NCBI GenBank assembly: GCA_037893225.1
Contig: JAZGUH010000695.1
Coordinates: forward strand, 833,210-897,209
Reading direction: 5' to 3'
Length of the DNA: 64,000 nt
From: Hippasteria phrygiana
Lineage: Eukaryota; Echinodermata; Asteroidea; Valvatida; Goniasteridae
This document shows, piece by piece, positions 1 through 11,174 of this stretch. A model generated the notes under the pieces. It was not told where the DNA came from. It did no database searches and saw nothing but the letters and a program-made list of their open reading frames with translations. The number at the start of each line of letters is the position of its first letter. Position 1 is the first letter of the stretch. The position numbers and the translations under genes were made by a program.

Positions 1-69
1 TGCAACATGTAGCGCCAGATCTAAGCTATCCATACATGTCAAAATTACTGAATTTTGTTGATATTTCAT
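1..69. repeat. Partial monomer at left edge
   Basis: This is the last 69 bases of a monomer cut by the window start. It carries the GAATTTTGTTGATATT variant in place of the usual GAATTTGGTTGATATT. Its sequence and the units after it match the region beginning at 8097, so the array continues to the left in the same pattern. Confidence 0.95.
40..57. repeat. Perfect 7-bp dyad variant, CAAAATT-ACTG-AATTTTG
   Basis: In most monomers this site reads CAAAATTACTGAATTTGG, with 5-base arms. In this copy one G to T change makes both arms a perfect 7 bases around an ACTG loop. The same variant occurs at 3742-3759, 8136-8153, 33811-33828, 37282-37299, 42142-42159 and 60656-60673. Six of the seven directly precede an A-class monomer, so the variant marks one lineage of units. 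Confidence 0.75.
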
Positions 70-300
70 GCAATTATGAATGAGTAAAGCAAGTCATACC
101 CTAGGGAATTTGACAGGCATGGAGCAATAAATAGAAGGTAATATGCACACAGATGTTGGCCGGAAAGAAAATAAACATTGCGAGGTTTGAATTTTCTCCA
201 CAAGTTTTAACTCTAAGAAGCCGCCGATAATTGCAACATGTAGCGCCAGATCTAAGCTATCCATACATGTCAAAATTACTGAATTTGGTTGATATTTCAT
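70..300. repeat. Reference 231-bp monomer (class A)
   Basis: First complete unit, typical of class A. It has GTCATACC (short form), CCCTAGGG containing a CCTAGG site, GACAGGCATGG, AGAAGGTAATATGCAC, GGCCGGAAAG, CACAAGTTTTAAC, GCCGCCGATAATTGC and TGAATTTGGTTGATATTTCAT. Class D differs mainly by AGAAAGTAAT. Class E differs by GGTGGCCGGGAAG, AAGTGTTAAC and GGTTTATATTT. A length of 231 is both 77 codons and 22 helical turns at 10.5 bp per turn; either could be coincidence. Confidence 0.95.
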
Positions 301-311
301 GCAATTATGAA
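296..311. repeat. Short perfect dyad at monomer boundary, TTCAT-6-ATGAA (reference copy)
   Basis: TTCAT and ATGAA are exact reverse complements flanking the 6-base loop GCAATT. The dyad recurs at almost every monomer junction. One family of B monomers (for example at 2384, 3078, 5159, 19962, 33609, 59065) reads TTATAAATG, which breaks one pair. Another family between about 11175 and 30371 changes the loop to ACAATT but keeps the arms. No function is shown. Confidence 0.7.
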
Positions 312-532
312 TGAGTAAAGCAAGTCCATACCCCAGGGAATTTGACATGCATGGAGCAATAAATAGACGGTAACATGTACACAGATGTTGGCCGGAAAGA
401 AAATAAACATTGCGAGGTTTGAATTTTCTCCAGAAGTTTTAACTCTAAGAAGCCGCCGATAATTGCAACATGTAGCGCCAGATCTAAGCTATCCATACAT
501 GTCAAAATTACTGAATTTGGTTTATATTTCAT
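301..532. repeat. Reference 232-bp monomer (class B)
   Basis: First complete B-class unit, 37.5% G+C by count (87 of 232). It has the extra C (GTCCATACC), CCCCAGGG without the CCTAGG site, GACATGCATGG with an ATGCAT site, AGACGGTAACATGTACAC and GAAAATAAAC. This copy also carries the local variants CAGAAGTTTTAAC and GGTTTATATTT. Bt monomers are the same class with GTAAATAAAC. All 100 long monomers owe their length to this one C. On the minus strand the C shifts the frame, so a reading frame that would stop at TGA in class A runs seven codons further to TAA. Confidence 0.95.
334..513. repeat. Imperfect 22-bp inverted repeat inside each monomer (reference copy)
   Basis: The left arm is 334-355, starting CAGGGAATTTGACATG. 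The right arm is 492-513, starting TCCATACATGTCAAAA. The reverse complement of the right arm matches the left arm at 18 of 22 positions without gaps, including an uninterrupted 9-base core (TTTGACATG). The arms enclose 136 bp, so a single strand could fold into a long-loop hairpin in every unit. In A-class monomers the left arm reads GACAGGCATGG with a preceding TAGGG, which adds two mismatches. I saw no target-site duplication beside the arms. Whether this is a relic of a foldback element, a protein-binding pair or chance is unknown. Confidence 0.75.
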
Positions 533-1689
533 GCAATTATGAATGAGTAAAGCAAGTCCATACCCCAGGGAATTTGACAGGCATGGAGCAATAAATAGAC
601 GGTAACATGTACACAGATGTTGGCCGGAAAGAAAATAAACATTGCGAGGTTTGAATTTTCTCCACAAGTTTTAACTCTAAGAAGCCGCCGATAATTACAA
701 CATGTAGCGCCAGATCTAAGCTATCCATACATGTCAAAATTACTGAATTTGGTTGATATTTCATGCAATTATGAATGAGTAAAGCAAGTCATACCCTAGG
801 GAATTTGACAGGCATGGAGCAATAAATAGAAGGTAATATGCACACAGATGTTGGCCGGAAAGAAAATAAACATTGCGAGGTTTGAATTTTCTCCACAAGT
901 TTTAACTCTAAGAAGCCGCCGATAATTGCAACATGTAGCGCCAGATCTAAGCTATCCATACATGTCAAAATTACTGAATTTGGTTGATATTTCATGCAAT
1001 TATGAATGAGTAAAGCAAGTCCATACCCCAGGGAATTTGACATGCATGGAGCAATAAATAGACGGTAACATGTACACAGATGTTGGCCGGAAAGAAAATA
1101 AACATTGCGAGGTTTGAATTTTCTCCACAAGTTTTAACTCTAAGAAGCCGCCGATAATTGCAACATGTAGCGCCAGATCTAAGCTATCCATACATGTCAA
1201 AATTACTGAATTTGGTTGATATTTCATGCAATTATGAATGAGTAAAGCAAGTCATACCCTAGGGAATTTGACAGGCATGGAGCAATAAATAGAAGGTAAT
1301 ATGCACACAGATGGTGGCCGGGAAGAAAATAAACATTGCGAGGTTTGAATTTTCTCCACAAGTGTTAACTCTAAGAAGCCGCCGATAATTGCAACATGTA
1401 GCGCCAGATCTAAGCTATCCATACATGTCAAAATTACTGAATTTGGTTTATATTTCATGCAATTATGAATGAGTAAAGCAAGTCATACCCCAGGGAATTT
1501 GACAGGCATGGAGCAATAAATAGACGGTAACATGTACACAGATGTTGGCCGGAAAGAAAATAAACATTGCGAGGTTTGAATTTTCTCCACAAGTTTTAAC
1601 TCTAAGAAGCCGCCGATAATTGCAACATGTAGCGCCAGATCTAAGCTATCCATACATGTCAAAATTACTGAATTTGGTTGATATTTCAT

Positions 1690-3309
1690 GCAATTATGAA
1701 TGAGTAAAGCAAGTCCATACCCCAGGGAATTTGACATGCATGGAGCAATAAATAGACGGTAACATGTACACAGATGTTGGCCGGAAAGTAAATAAACATT
1801 GCGAGGTTTGAATTTTCTCCACAAGTTTTAACTCTAAGAAGCCGCCGATAATAGCAACATGTAGCGCCAGATCTAAGCTATCCATACATGTCAAAATTAC
1901 TGAATATGGTTGATATTTCATGCAATTATGAATGAGTAAAGCAAGTCATACCCTAGGGAATTTGACAGGCATGGAGCAATAAATAGAAAGTAATATGCAC
2001 ACAGATGTTGGCCGGAAAGAAAATAAACATTGCGAGGTTTGAATTTTCTCCACAAGTTTTAACTCTAAGAAGCCGCCGATAATTGCAACATGTAGCGCCA
2101 GATCTAAGCTATCCATACATGTCAAAATTACTGAATTTGGTTGATATTTCATGCAATTATGAATGAGTAAAGCAAGTCATACCCTAGGGAATTTGACAGG
2201 CATGGAGCAATAAATAGAAGGTAATATGCACACAGATGTTGGCCGGAAAGAAAATAAACATTGCGAGGTTTGAATTTTCTCCACAAGTTTTAACTCTAAG
2301 AAGCCGCCGATAATTGCAACATGTAGCGCCAGATCTAAGCTATCCATACATGTCAAAATTACTGAATTTGGTTGATATTTCATGCAATTATAAATGAGTA
2401 AAGCAAGTCCATACCCCAGGGAATTTGACATGCATGGAGCAATAAATAGACGGTAACATGTACACAGATGTTGGCCGGAAAGTAAATAAACATTGCGAGG
2501 TTTGAATTTTCTCCACAAGTTTTAACTCTAAGAAGCCGCCGATAATTGCAACATGTAGCGCCAGATCTAAGCTATCCATACATGTCAAAATTACTGAATT
2601 TGGTTGATATTTCATGCAATTATGAATGAGTAAAGCAAGTCATACCCTAGGGAATTTGACAGGCATGGAGCAATAAATAGAAAGTAATATGCACACAGAT
2701 GTTGGCCGGAAAGAAAATAAACATTGCGAGGTTTGAATTTTCTCCACAAGTTTTAACTCTAAGAAGCCGCCGATAATTGCAACATGTAGCGCCAGATCTA
2801 AGCTATCCATACATGTCAAAATTACTGAATTTGGTTGATATTTCATGCAATTATGAATGAGTAAAGCAAGTCATACCCTAGGGAATTTGACAGGCATGGA
2901 GCAATAAATAGAAGGTAATATGCACACAGATGTTGGCCGGAAAGAAAATAAACATTGCGAGGTTTGAATTTTCTCCACAAGTTTTAACTCTAAGAAGCCG
3001 CCGATAATTGCAACATGTAGCGCCAGATCTAAGCTATCCATACATGTCAAAATTACTGAATTTGGTTGATATTTCATGCAATTATAAATGAGTAAAGCAA
3101 GTCCATACCCCAGGGAATTTGACATGCATGGAGCAATAAATAGACGGTAACATGTACACAGATGTTGGCCGGAAAGAAAATAAACATTGCGAGGTTTGAA
3201 TTTTCTCCACAAGTTTTAACTCTAAGAAGCCGCCGATAATTGCAACATGTAGCGCCAGATCTAAGCTATCCATACATGTCAAAATTACTGAATTTGGTTG
3301 ATATTTCAT
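1690..3309. repeat. 694-bp trimer higher-order repeat, order Bt-D-A, about 2.3 copies
   Basis: The order is Bt (1690-1921), D (1922-2152), A (2153-2383), Bt (2384-2615), D (2616-2846), A (2847-3077), B (3078-3309). The period is 694 bp. The first Bt carries two singletons not seen elsewhere (GATAATAGCAAC and GAATATGGTTG), so it was not used as the template for the later copies. The second and third long monomers share TTATAAATG at their start. Confidence 0.9.
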
Positions 3310-4002
3310 GCAATTATGAATGAGTAAAGCAAGTCATACCCTAGGGAATTTGACATGCATGGAGCAATAAATAGACGGTAACATGTACACAGATGTTGGC
3401 CGGAAAGAAAATAAACATTGCGAGGTTTGAATTTTCTCCACAAGTTTTAACTCTAAGAAGCCGCCGATAATTGCAACATGTAGCGCCAGATCTAAGCTAT
3501 CCATACATGTCAAAATTACTGAATTTGGTTGATATTTCATGCAATTATGAATGAGTAAAGCAAGTCATACCCCAGGGAATTTGACATGCATGGAGCAATA
3601 AATAGACGGTAACATGTACACAGATGTTGGCCGGAAAGAAAATAAACATTTCGAGGTTTGAATTTTCTCCACAAGTTTTAACTCTAAGAAGCCGCCGATA
3701 ATTGCAACATGTAGCGCCAGATCTAAGCTATCCATACATGTCAAAATTACTGAATTTTGTTGATATTTCATGCAATTATGAATGAGTAAAGCAAGTCATA
3801 CCCTAGGGAATTTGACATGCATGGAGCAATAAATAGACGGTAACATGTACACAGATGTTGGCCGGAAAGAAAATAAACATTGCGAGGTTTGAATTTTCTC
3901 CACAAGTTTTAACTCTAAGAAGCCGCCGATAATTGCAACATGTAGCGCCAGATCTAAGCTATCCATACATGTCAAAATTACTGAATTTGGTTGATATTTC
4001 AT
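3310..4002. repeat. Run of three short B-bodied chimeric monomers
   Basis: Three consecutive 231-bp units have the short GTCATACC head but a B body (GACATGCATGG, AGACGGTAACATG, GAAAATAAAC). The first and third have CCCTAGGG, the second CCCCAGGG. The second also has the singleton CATTTCGAGG and the GAATTTTGTTG variant. The head-body combination fits crossover between an A and a B monomer within the first 45 bases. Confidence 0.8.
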
Positions 4003-6778
4003 GCAATTATGAATGAGTAAAGCAAGTCATACCCTAGGGAATTTGACAGGCATGGAGCAATAAATAGAAGGTAATATGCACACAGATGGTGGCCGGGAAG
4101 AAAATAAACATTGCGAGGTTTGAATTTTCTCCACAAGTGTTAACTCTAAGAAGCCGCCGATAATTGCAACATGTAGCGCCAGATCTAAGCTATCCATACA
4201 TGTCCAAATTACTGAATTTGGTTTATATTTCATGCAATTATGAATGAGTAAAGCAAGTCATACCCCAGGGAATTTGACAGGCATGGAGCAATAAATAGAC
4301 GGTAACATGTACACAGATGTTGGCCGGAAAGAAAATAAACATTGCGAGGTTTGAATTTTCTCCACAAGTTTTAACTCTAAGAAGCCGCCGATAATTGCAA
4401 CATGTAGCGCCAGATCTAAGCTATCCATACATGTCAAAATTACTGAATTTGCTTGATATTTCATGCAATTATGAATGAGTAAAGCAAGTCCATACCCCAG
4501 GGAATTTGACATGCATGGAGCAATAAATAGACGGTAACATGTACACAGATGTTGGCCGGAAAGTAAATAAACATTGCGAGGTTTGAATTTTCTCCACAAG
4601 TTTTAACTCTAAGAAGCCGCCGATAATTGCAACATGTAGCGCCAGATCTAAGCTATCCATACATGTCAAAATTACTGAATTTGGTTGATATTTCATGCAA
4701 TTATGAATGAGTAAAGCAAGTCATACCCTAGGGAATTTGACAGGCATGGAGCAATAAATAGAAAGTAATATGCACACAGATGTTGGCCGGAAAGAAAATA
4801 AACATTGCGAGGTTTGAATTTTCTCCACAAGTTTTAACTCTAAGAAGCCGCCGATAATTGCAACATGTAGCGCCAGATCTAAGCTATCCATACATGTCAA
4901 AATTACTGAATTTGGTTGATATTTCATGCAATTATGAATGAGTAAAGCAAGTCATACCCTAGGGAATTTGACAGGCATGGAGCAATAAATAGAAGGTAAT
5001 ATGCACACAGATGTTGGCCGGAAAGAAAATAAACATTGCGAGGTTTGAATTTTCTCCACAAGTTTTAACTCTAAGAAGCCGCCGATAATTGCAACATGTA
5101 GCGCCAGATCTAAGCTATCCATACATGTCAAAATTACTGAATTTGGTTGATATTTCATGCAATTATAAATGAGTAAAGCAAGTCCATACCCCAGGGAATT
5201 TGACGTGCATGGAGCAATAAATAGACGGTAACATGTACACAGATGTTGGCCGGAAAGTAAATAAACATTGCGAGGTTTGAATTTTCTCCACAAGTTTTAA
5301 CTCTAAGAAGCCGCCGATAATTGCAACATGTAGCGCCAGATCTAAGCTATCCATACATGTCAAAATTACTGAATTTGGTTGATATTTCATGCAATTATGA
5401 ATGAGTAAAGCAAGTCATACCCTAGGGAATTTGACAGGCATGGAGCAATAAATAGAAAGTAATATGCACACAGATGTTGGCCGGAAAGAAAATAAACATT
5501 GCGAGGTTTGAATTTTCTCCACAAGTGTTAACTCTAAGAAGCCGCCGATAATTGCAACATGTAGCGCCAGATCTAAGCTATCCATACATGTCCAAATTAC
5601 TGAATTTGGTTTATATTTCATGCAATTATGAATGAGTAAAGCAAGTCATACCCCAGGGAATTTGACAGGCATGGAGCAATAAATAGACGGTAACATGTAC
5701 ACAGATGTTGGCCGGAAAGAAAATAAACATTGCGAGGTTTGAATTTTCTCCACAAGTTTTAACTCTAAGAAGCCGCCGATAATTGCAACATGTAGCGCCA
5801 GATCTAAGCTATCCATACATGTCAAAATTACTGAATTTGGTTGATATTTCATGCAATTATGAATGAGTAAAGCAAGTCCATACCCCAGGGAATTTGACAT
5901 GCATGGAGCAATAAATAGACGGTAACATGTACACAGATGTTGGCCGGAAAGTAAATAAACATTGCGAGGTTTGAATTTTCTCCACAAGTTTTAACTCTAA
6001 GAAGCCGCCGATAATTGCAACATGTAGCGCCAGATCTAAGCTATCCATACATGTCAAAATTACTGAATTTGGTTGATATTTCATGCAATTATGAATGAGT
6101 AAAGCAAGTCATACCCTAGGGAATTTGACAGGCATGGAGCAATAAATAGAAAGTAATATGCACACAGATGTTGGCCGGAAAGAAAATAAACATTGCGAGG
6201 TTTGAATTTTCTCCACAAGTTTTAACTCTAAGAAGCCGCCGATAATTGCAACATGTAGCGCCAGATCTAAGCTATCCATACATGTCAAAATTACTGAATT
6301 TGGTTGATATTTCATGCAATTATGAATGAGTAAAGCAAGTCATACCCTAGGGAATTTGACAGGCATGGAGCAATAAATAGAAGGTAATATGCACACAGAT
6401 GTTGGCCGGAAAGAAAATAAACATTGCGAGGTTTGAATTTTCTCCACAAGTTTTAACTCTAAGAAGCCGCCGATAATTGCAACATGTAGCGCCAGATCTA
6501 AGCTATCCATACATGTCAAAATTACTGAATTTGGTTGATATTTCATGCAATTATAAATGAGTAAAGCAAGTCCATACCCCAGGGAATTTGACGTGCATGG
6601 AGCAATAAATAGACGGTAACATGTACACAGATGTTGGCCGGAAAGTAAATAAACATTGCGAGGTTTGAATTTTCTCCACAAGTTTTAACTCTAAGAAGCC
6701 GCCGATAATTGCAACATGTAGCGCCAGATCTAAGCTATCCATACATGTCAAAATTACTGAATTTGGTTGATATTTCAT
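4003..6778. repeat. Tandem duplication of a 1388-bp hexamer (E-G-Bt-D-A-Bt)
   Basis: The copies are 4003-5390 and 5391-6778. Shared rare markers confirm the 1388-bp shift: TGTCCAAATTAC near 4202 and 5590, and GACGTGCATGG near 5203 and 6591. The first monomer of the second copy (5391-5621) is a D/E chimera: AGAAAGTAAT and GGCCGGAAAG on its left, AAGTGTTAAC and GGTTTATATTT on its right. That is what unequal crossover inside this monomer, between about 5488 and 5526, would leave. Confidence 0.88.
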
Positions 6779-7702
6779 GCAATTATGAATGAGTAAAGCA
6801 AGTCATACCCTAGGGAATTTGACAGGCATGGAGCAATAAATAGAAAGTAATATGCACACAGATGTTGGCCGGAAAGAAAATAAACATTGCGAGGTTTGAA
6901 TTTTCTCCACAAGTTTTAACTCTAAGAAGCCGCCGATAATTGCAACATGTAGCGCCAGATCTAAGCTATCCATACATGTCAAAATTACTGAATTTGGTTG
7001 ATATTTCATGCAATTATGAATGAGTAAAGCAAGTCATACCCTAGGGAATTTGACGTGCATGGAGCAATAAATAGACGGTAACATGTACACAGATGTTGGC
7101 CGGAAAGTAAATAAACATTGCGAGGTTTGAATTTTCTCCACAAGTTTTAACTCTAAGAAGCCGCCGATAATTGCAACATGTAGCGCCAGATCTAAGCTAT
7201 CCATACATGTCAAAATTACTGAATTTGGTTGATATTTCATGCAATTATGAATGAGTAAAGCAAGTCATACCCTAGGGAATTTGACAGGCATGGAGCAATA
7301 AATAGAAAGTAATATGCACACAGATGTTGGCCGGAAAGAAAATAAACATTGCGAGGTTTGAATTTTCTCCACAAGTTTTAACTCTAAGAAGCCGCCGATA
7401 ATTGCAACATGTAGCGCCAGATCTAAGCTATCCATACATGTCAAAATTACTTAATTTGGTTGATATTTCATGCAATTATGAATGAGTAAAGCAAGTCATA
7501 CCCTAGGGAATTTGACGTGCATGGAGCAATAAATAGACGGTAACATGTACACAGATGTTGGCCGGAAAGTAAATAAACATTGCGAGGTTTGAATTTTCTC
7601 CACAAGTTTTAACTCTAAGAAGCCGCCGATAATTGCAACATGTAGCGCCAGATCTAAGCTATCCATACATGTCAAAATTACTGAATTTGGTTGATATTTC
7701 AT
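6779..7702. repeat. 462-bp dimer higher-order repeat, two copies
   Basis: The copies are 6779-7240 and 7241-7702, each a D monomer followed by a 231-bp chimera. The chimera has the GTCATACCCTAGGG head of class A and the GACGTGCATGG, AGACGGTAACATG, GTAAATAAAC body of the local Bt. A further D (7703-7933) follows. The dimer is explained by loss of one monomer from the D-A-Bt trimer through A/Bt crossover. The second copy has one private change (ACTTAATTT near 7452). Confidence 0.87.
7010..7240. repeat. A/Bt chimeric monomer
   Basis: The T at about 7042 (CCCTAGGG) is the A-class state. The G at about 7055 (GACGTGCATGG) is a marker otherwise seen only in the Bt units at 5159 and 6547. The switch lies within roughly 12 bases reading GGGAATTTGAC. 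The product has the short 231-bp length because the head came from class A. A copy sits at 7472-7702. Confidence 0.8.
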
Positions 7703-8096
7703 GCAATTATGAATGAGTAAAGCAAGTCATACCCTAGGGAATTTGACAGGCATGGAGCAATAAATAGAAAGTAATATGCACACAGATGTTGGCCGGAAAG
7801 AAAATAAACATTGCGAGGTTTGAATTTTCTCCACAAGTTTTAACTCTAAGAAGCCGCCGATAATTGCAACATGTAGCGCCAGATCTAAGCTATCCATACA
7901 TGTCAAAATTACTGAATTTGGTTGATATTTCATGCAATTATAAATGAGTAAAGCAAGTCCATACCCCAGGGAATTTGACATGCATGGAGCAATAAATAGA
8001 CGGTAACATGTACACAGATGTTGGCCGGAAAGAAAATAAACATTGCGAGGTTTGAATTTTCTCCACAAGTTTTAACTCTAAGAAGCCGCCGATAAT

Positions 8097-8926
8097 TGCA
8101 ACATGTAGCGCCAGATCTAAGCTATCCATACATGTCAAAATTACTGAATTTTGTTGATATTTCATGCAATTATGAATGAGTAAAGCAAGTCATACCCTAG
8201 GGAATTTGACAGGCATGGAGCAATAAATAGAAGGTAATATGCACACAGATGTTGGCCGGAAAGAAAATAAACATTGCGAGGTTTGAATTTTCTCCACAAG
8301 TTTTAACTCTAAGAAGCCGCCGATAATTGCAACATGTAGCGCCAGATCTAAGCTATCCATACATGTCAAAATTACTGAATTTGGTTGATATTTCATGCAA
8401 TTATGAATGAGTAAAGCAAGTCCATACCCCAGGGAATTTGACATGCATGGAGCAATAAATAGACGGTAACATGTACACAGATGTTGGCCGGAAAGAAAAT
8501 AAACATTGCGAGGTTTGAATTTTCTCCAGAAGTTTTAACTCTAAGAAGCCGCCGATAATTGCAACATGTAGCGCCAGATCTAAGCTATCCATACATGTCA
8601 AAATTACTGAATTTGGTTGATATTTCATGCAATTATGAATGAGTAAAGCAAGTCCATACCCCAGGGAATTTGACAGGCATGGAGCAATAAATAGACGGTA
8701 ACATGTACACAGATGTTGGCCGGAAAGAAAATAAACATTGCGAGGTTTGAATTTTCTCCACAAGTTTTAACTCTAAGAAGCCGCCGATAATTACAACATG
8801 TAGCGCCAGATCTAAGCTATCCATACATGTCAAAATTACTGAATTTGGTTGATATTTCATGCAATTATGAATGAGTAAAGCAAGTCATACCCTAGGGAAT
8901 TTGACAGGAATGGAGCAATAAATAGA
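8097..8926. repeat. Distant copy of the window start (shift 8096 bp)
   Basis: The first ~830 bases of the window reappear here with the same unusual markers in the same order: the GAATTTTGTTG variant, CAGAAGTTTTAAC, a 232-bp unit with GACAGGCATGG, and ATTACAAC. Position 521 differs (GGTTTATATTT against GGTTGATATTT). Beyond ~830 the copies separate: the window start lacks one monomer relative to this copy, after which the shift becomes 8327 bp. Confidence 0.8.
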
Positions 8927-11174
8927 AGGTAATATGCACACAGATGTTGGCCGGAAAGAAAATAAACATTGCGAGGTTTGAATTTTCTCCACAAGTTTTA
9001 ACTCTAAGAAGCCGCCGATAATTGCAACATGTAGCGCCAGATCTAAGCTATCCATACATGTCACAATTACTGAATTTGGTTGATATTTCATGCAATTATG
9101 AATGAGTAAAGCAAGTCATACCCTAGGGAATTTGACAGGCATGGAGCAATAAATAGAAGGTAATATGCACACAGATGTTGGCCGGAAAGAAAATAAACAT
9201 TGCGAGGTTTGAATTTTCTCCACAAGTTTTAACTCTAAGAAGCCGCCGATAATTGCAACATGTAGCGCCAGATCTAAGCTATCCATACATGTCAAAATTA
9301 CTGAATTTGGTTGATATTTCATGCAATTATGAATGAGTAAAGCAAGTCCATACCCCAGGGAATTTGACATGCATGGAGCAATAAATAGACGGTAACATGT
9401 ACACAGATGTTGGCCGGAAAGAAAATAAACATTGCGAGGTTTGAATTTTCTCCACAAGTTTTAACTCTAAGAAGCCGCCGATAATTGCAACATGTAGCGC
9501 CAGATCTAAGCTATCCATACATGTCAAAATTACTGAATTTGGTTGATATTTCATGCAATTATGAATGAGTAAAGCAAGTCATACCCCAGGGAATTTGACA
9601 GGCATGGAGCAATAAATAGAAGGTAATATGCACACAGATGTTGGCCGGAAAGAAAATAAACATTGCGAGGTTTGAATTTTCTCCACAAGTTTTAACTCTA
9701 AGAAGCCGCCGATAATTGCAACATGTAGCGCCAGATCTAAGCTATCCATACATGTCAAAATTACTGAATTTGGTTGATATTTCATGCAATTATGAATGAG
9801 TAAAGCAAGTCCATACCCCAGGGAATTTGACAGGCATGGAGCAATAAATAGAAGGTAATATGCACACAGATGTTGGCCGGAAAGAAAATAAACATTGCGA
9901 GGTTTGAATTTTCTCCACAAGTTTTAACTCTAAGAAGCCGCCGATAATTGCAACATGTAGCGCCAGATCTAAGCTATCCATACATGTCAAAATTACTGAA
10001 TTTGGTTGATATTTCATGCAATTATGAATGAGTAAAGCAAGTCATACCCTAGGGAATTTGACAGGCATGGAGCAATAAATAGAAGGTAATATGCACACAG
10101 ATGTTGGCCGGAAAGAAAATAAACATTGCGAGGTTTGAATTTTCTCCACAAGTTTTAACTCTAAGAAGCCGCTGATAATTGCAACATGTAGCGCCAGATC
10201 TAAGCTATCCATACATGTCAAAATTACTGAATTTGGTTGATATTTCATGCAATTATGAATGAGTAAAGCAAGTCCATACCCCAGGGAATTTGACATGCAT
10301 GGAGCAATAAATAGACGGTAACATGTACACAGATGTTGGCCGGAAAGAAAATAAACATTGCGAGGTTTGAATTTTCTCCACAAGTTTTAACTCTAAGAAG
10401 CCGCCGATAATTGCAACATGTAGCGCCAGATCTAAGCTATCCATACATGTCAAAATTACTGAATTTGGTTGATATTTCATGCAATTATGAATGAGTAAAG
10501 CAAGTCATACCCTAGGGAATTTGACAGGCATGGAGCAATAAATAGAAGGTAATATGCACACAGATGGTGGCCGGGAAGAAAATAAACATTGCGAGGTTTG
10601 AATTTTCTCCACAAGTGTTAACTCTAAGAAGCCGCCGATAATTGCAACATGTAGCGCCAGATCTAAGCTATCCATACATGTCAAAATTACTGAATTTGGT
10701 TTATATTTCATGCAATTATGAATGAGTAAAGCAAGTCATACCCCAGGGAATTTGACAGGCATGGAGCAATAAATAGACGGTAACATGTACACAGATGTTG
10801 GCCGGAAAGAAAATAAACATTGCGAGGTTTGAATTTTCTCCACAAGTTTTAACTCTAAGAAGCCGCCGATAATTGCAACATGTAGCGCCAGATCTAAGCT
10901 ATCCATACATGTCAAAATTACTGAATTTGGTTGATATTTCATGCAATTATGAATGAGTAAAGCAAGTCCATACCCCAGGGAATTTGACATGCATGGAGCA
11001 ATAAATAGACGGTAACATGTACACAGATGTTGGCCGGAAAGTAAATAAACATTGCGAGGTTTGAATTTTCTCCACAAGTTTTAACTCTAAGAAGCCGCCG
11101 ATAATTGCAACATGTAGCGCCAGATCTAAGCTATCCATACATGTCAAAATTACTGAATTTGGTTGATATTTCAT
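8530..11174. repeat. 2.6-kb block shared with 54338-56982 (45.8 kb away)
   Basis: From the CAGAAG site near 8529 to the end of the Bt unit at 11174, the monomer order and diagnostic sites match 54338-56982 at a constant shift of 45808 bp. Shared markers include ATTACAAC, GACAGGAATGG with CACAATTAC, a 232-bp unit with GACAGGCATGG plus AGAAGGTAAT, and GCCGCTGAT. A partly altered relative lies at 39164-41477. This is the longest-range block match I can trace. Confidence 0.8.

Noticed and set aside
334..513. Intact foldback transposon or MITE
   Set aside because: The arms are imperfect and no target-site duplication flanks them. The element is present only as part of the tandem unit. Kept as a structural observation only.
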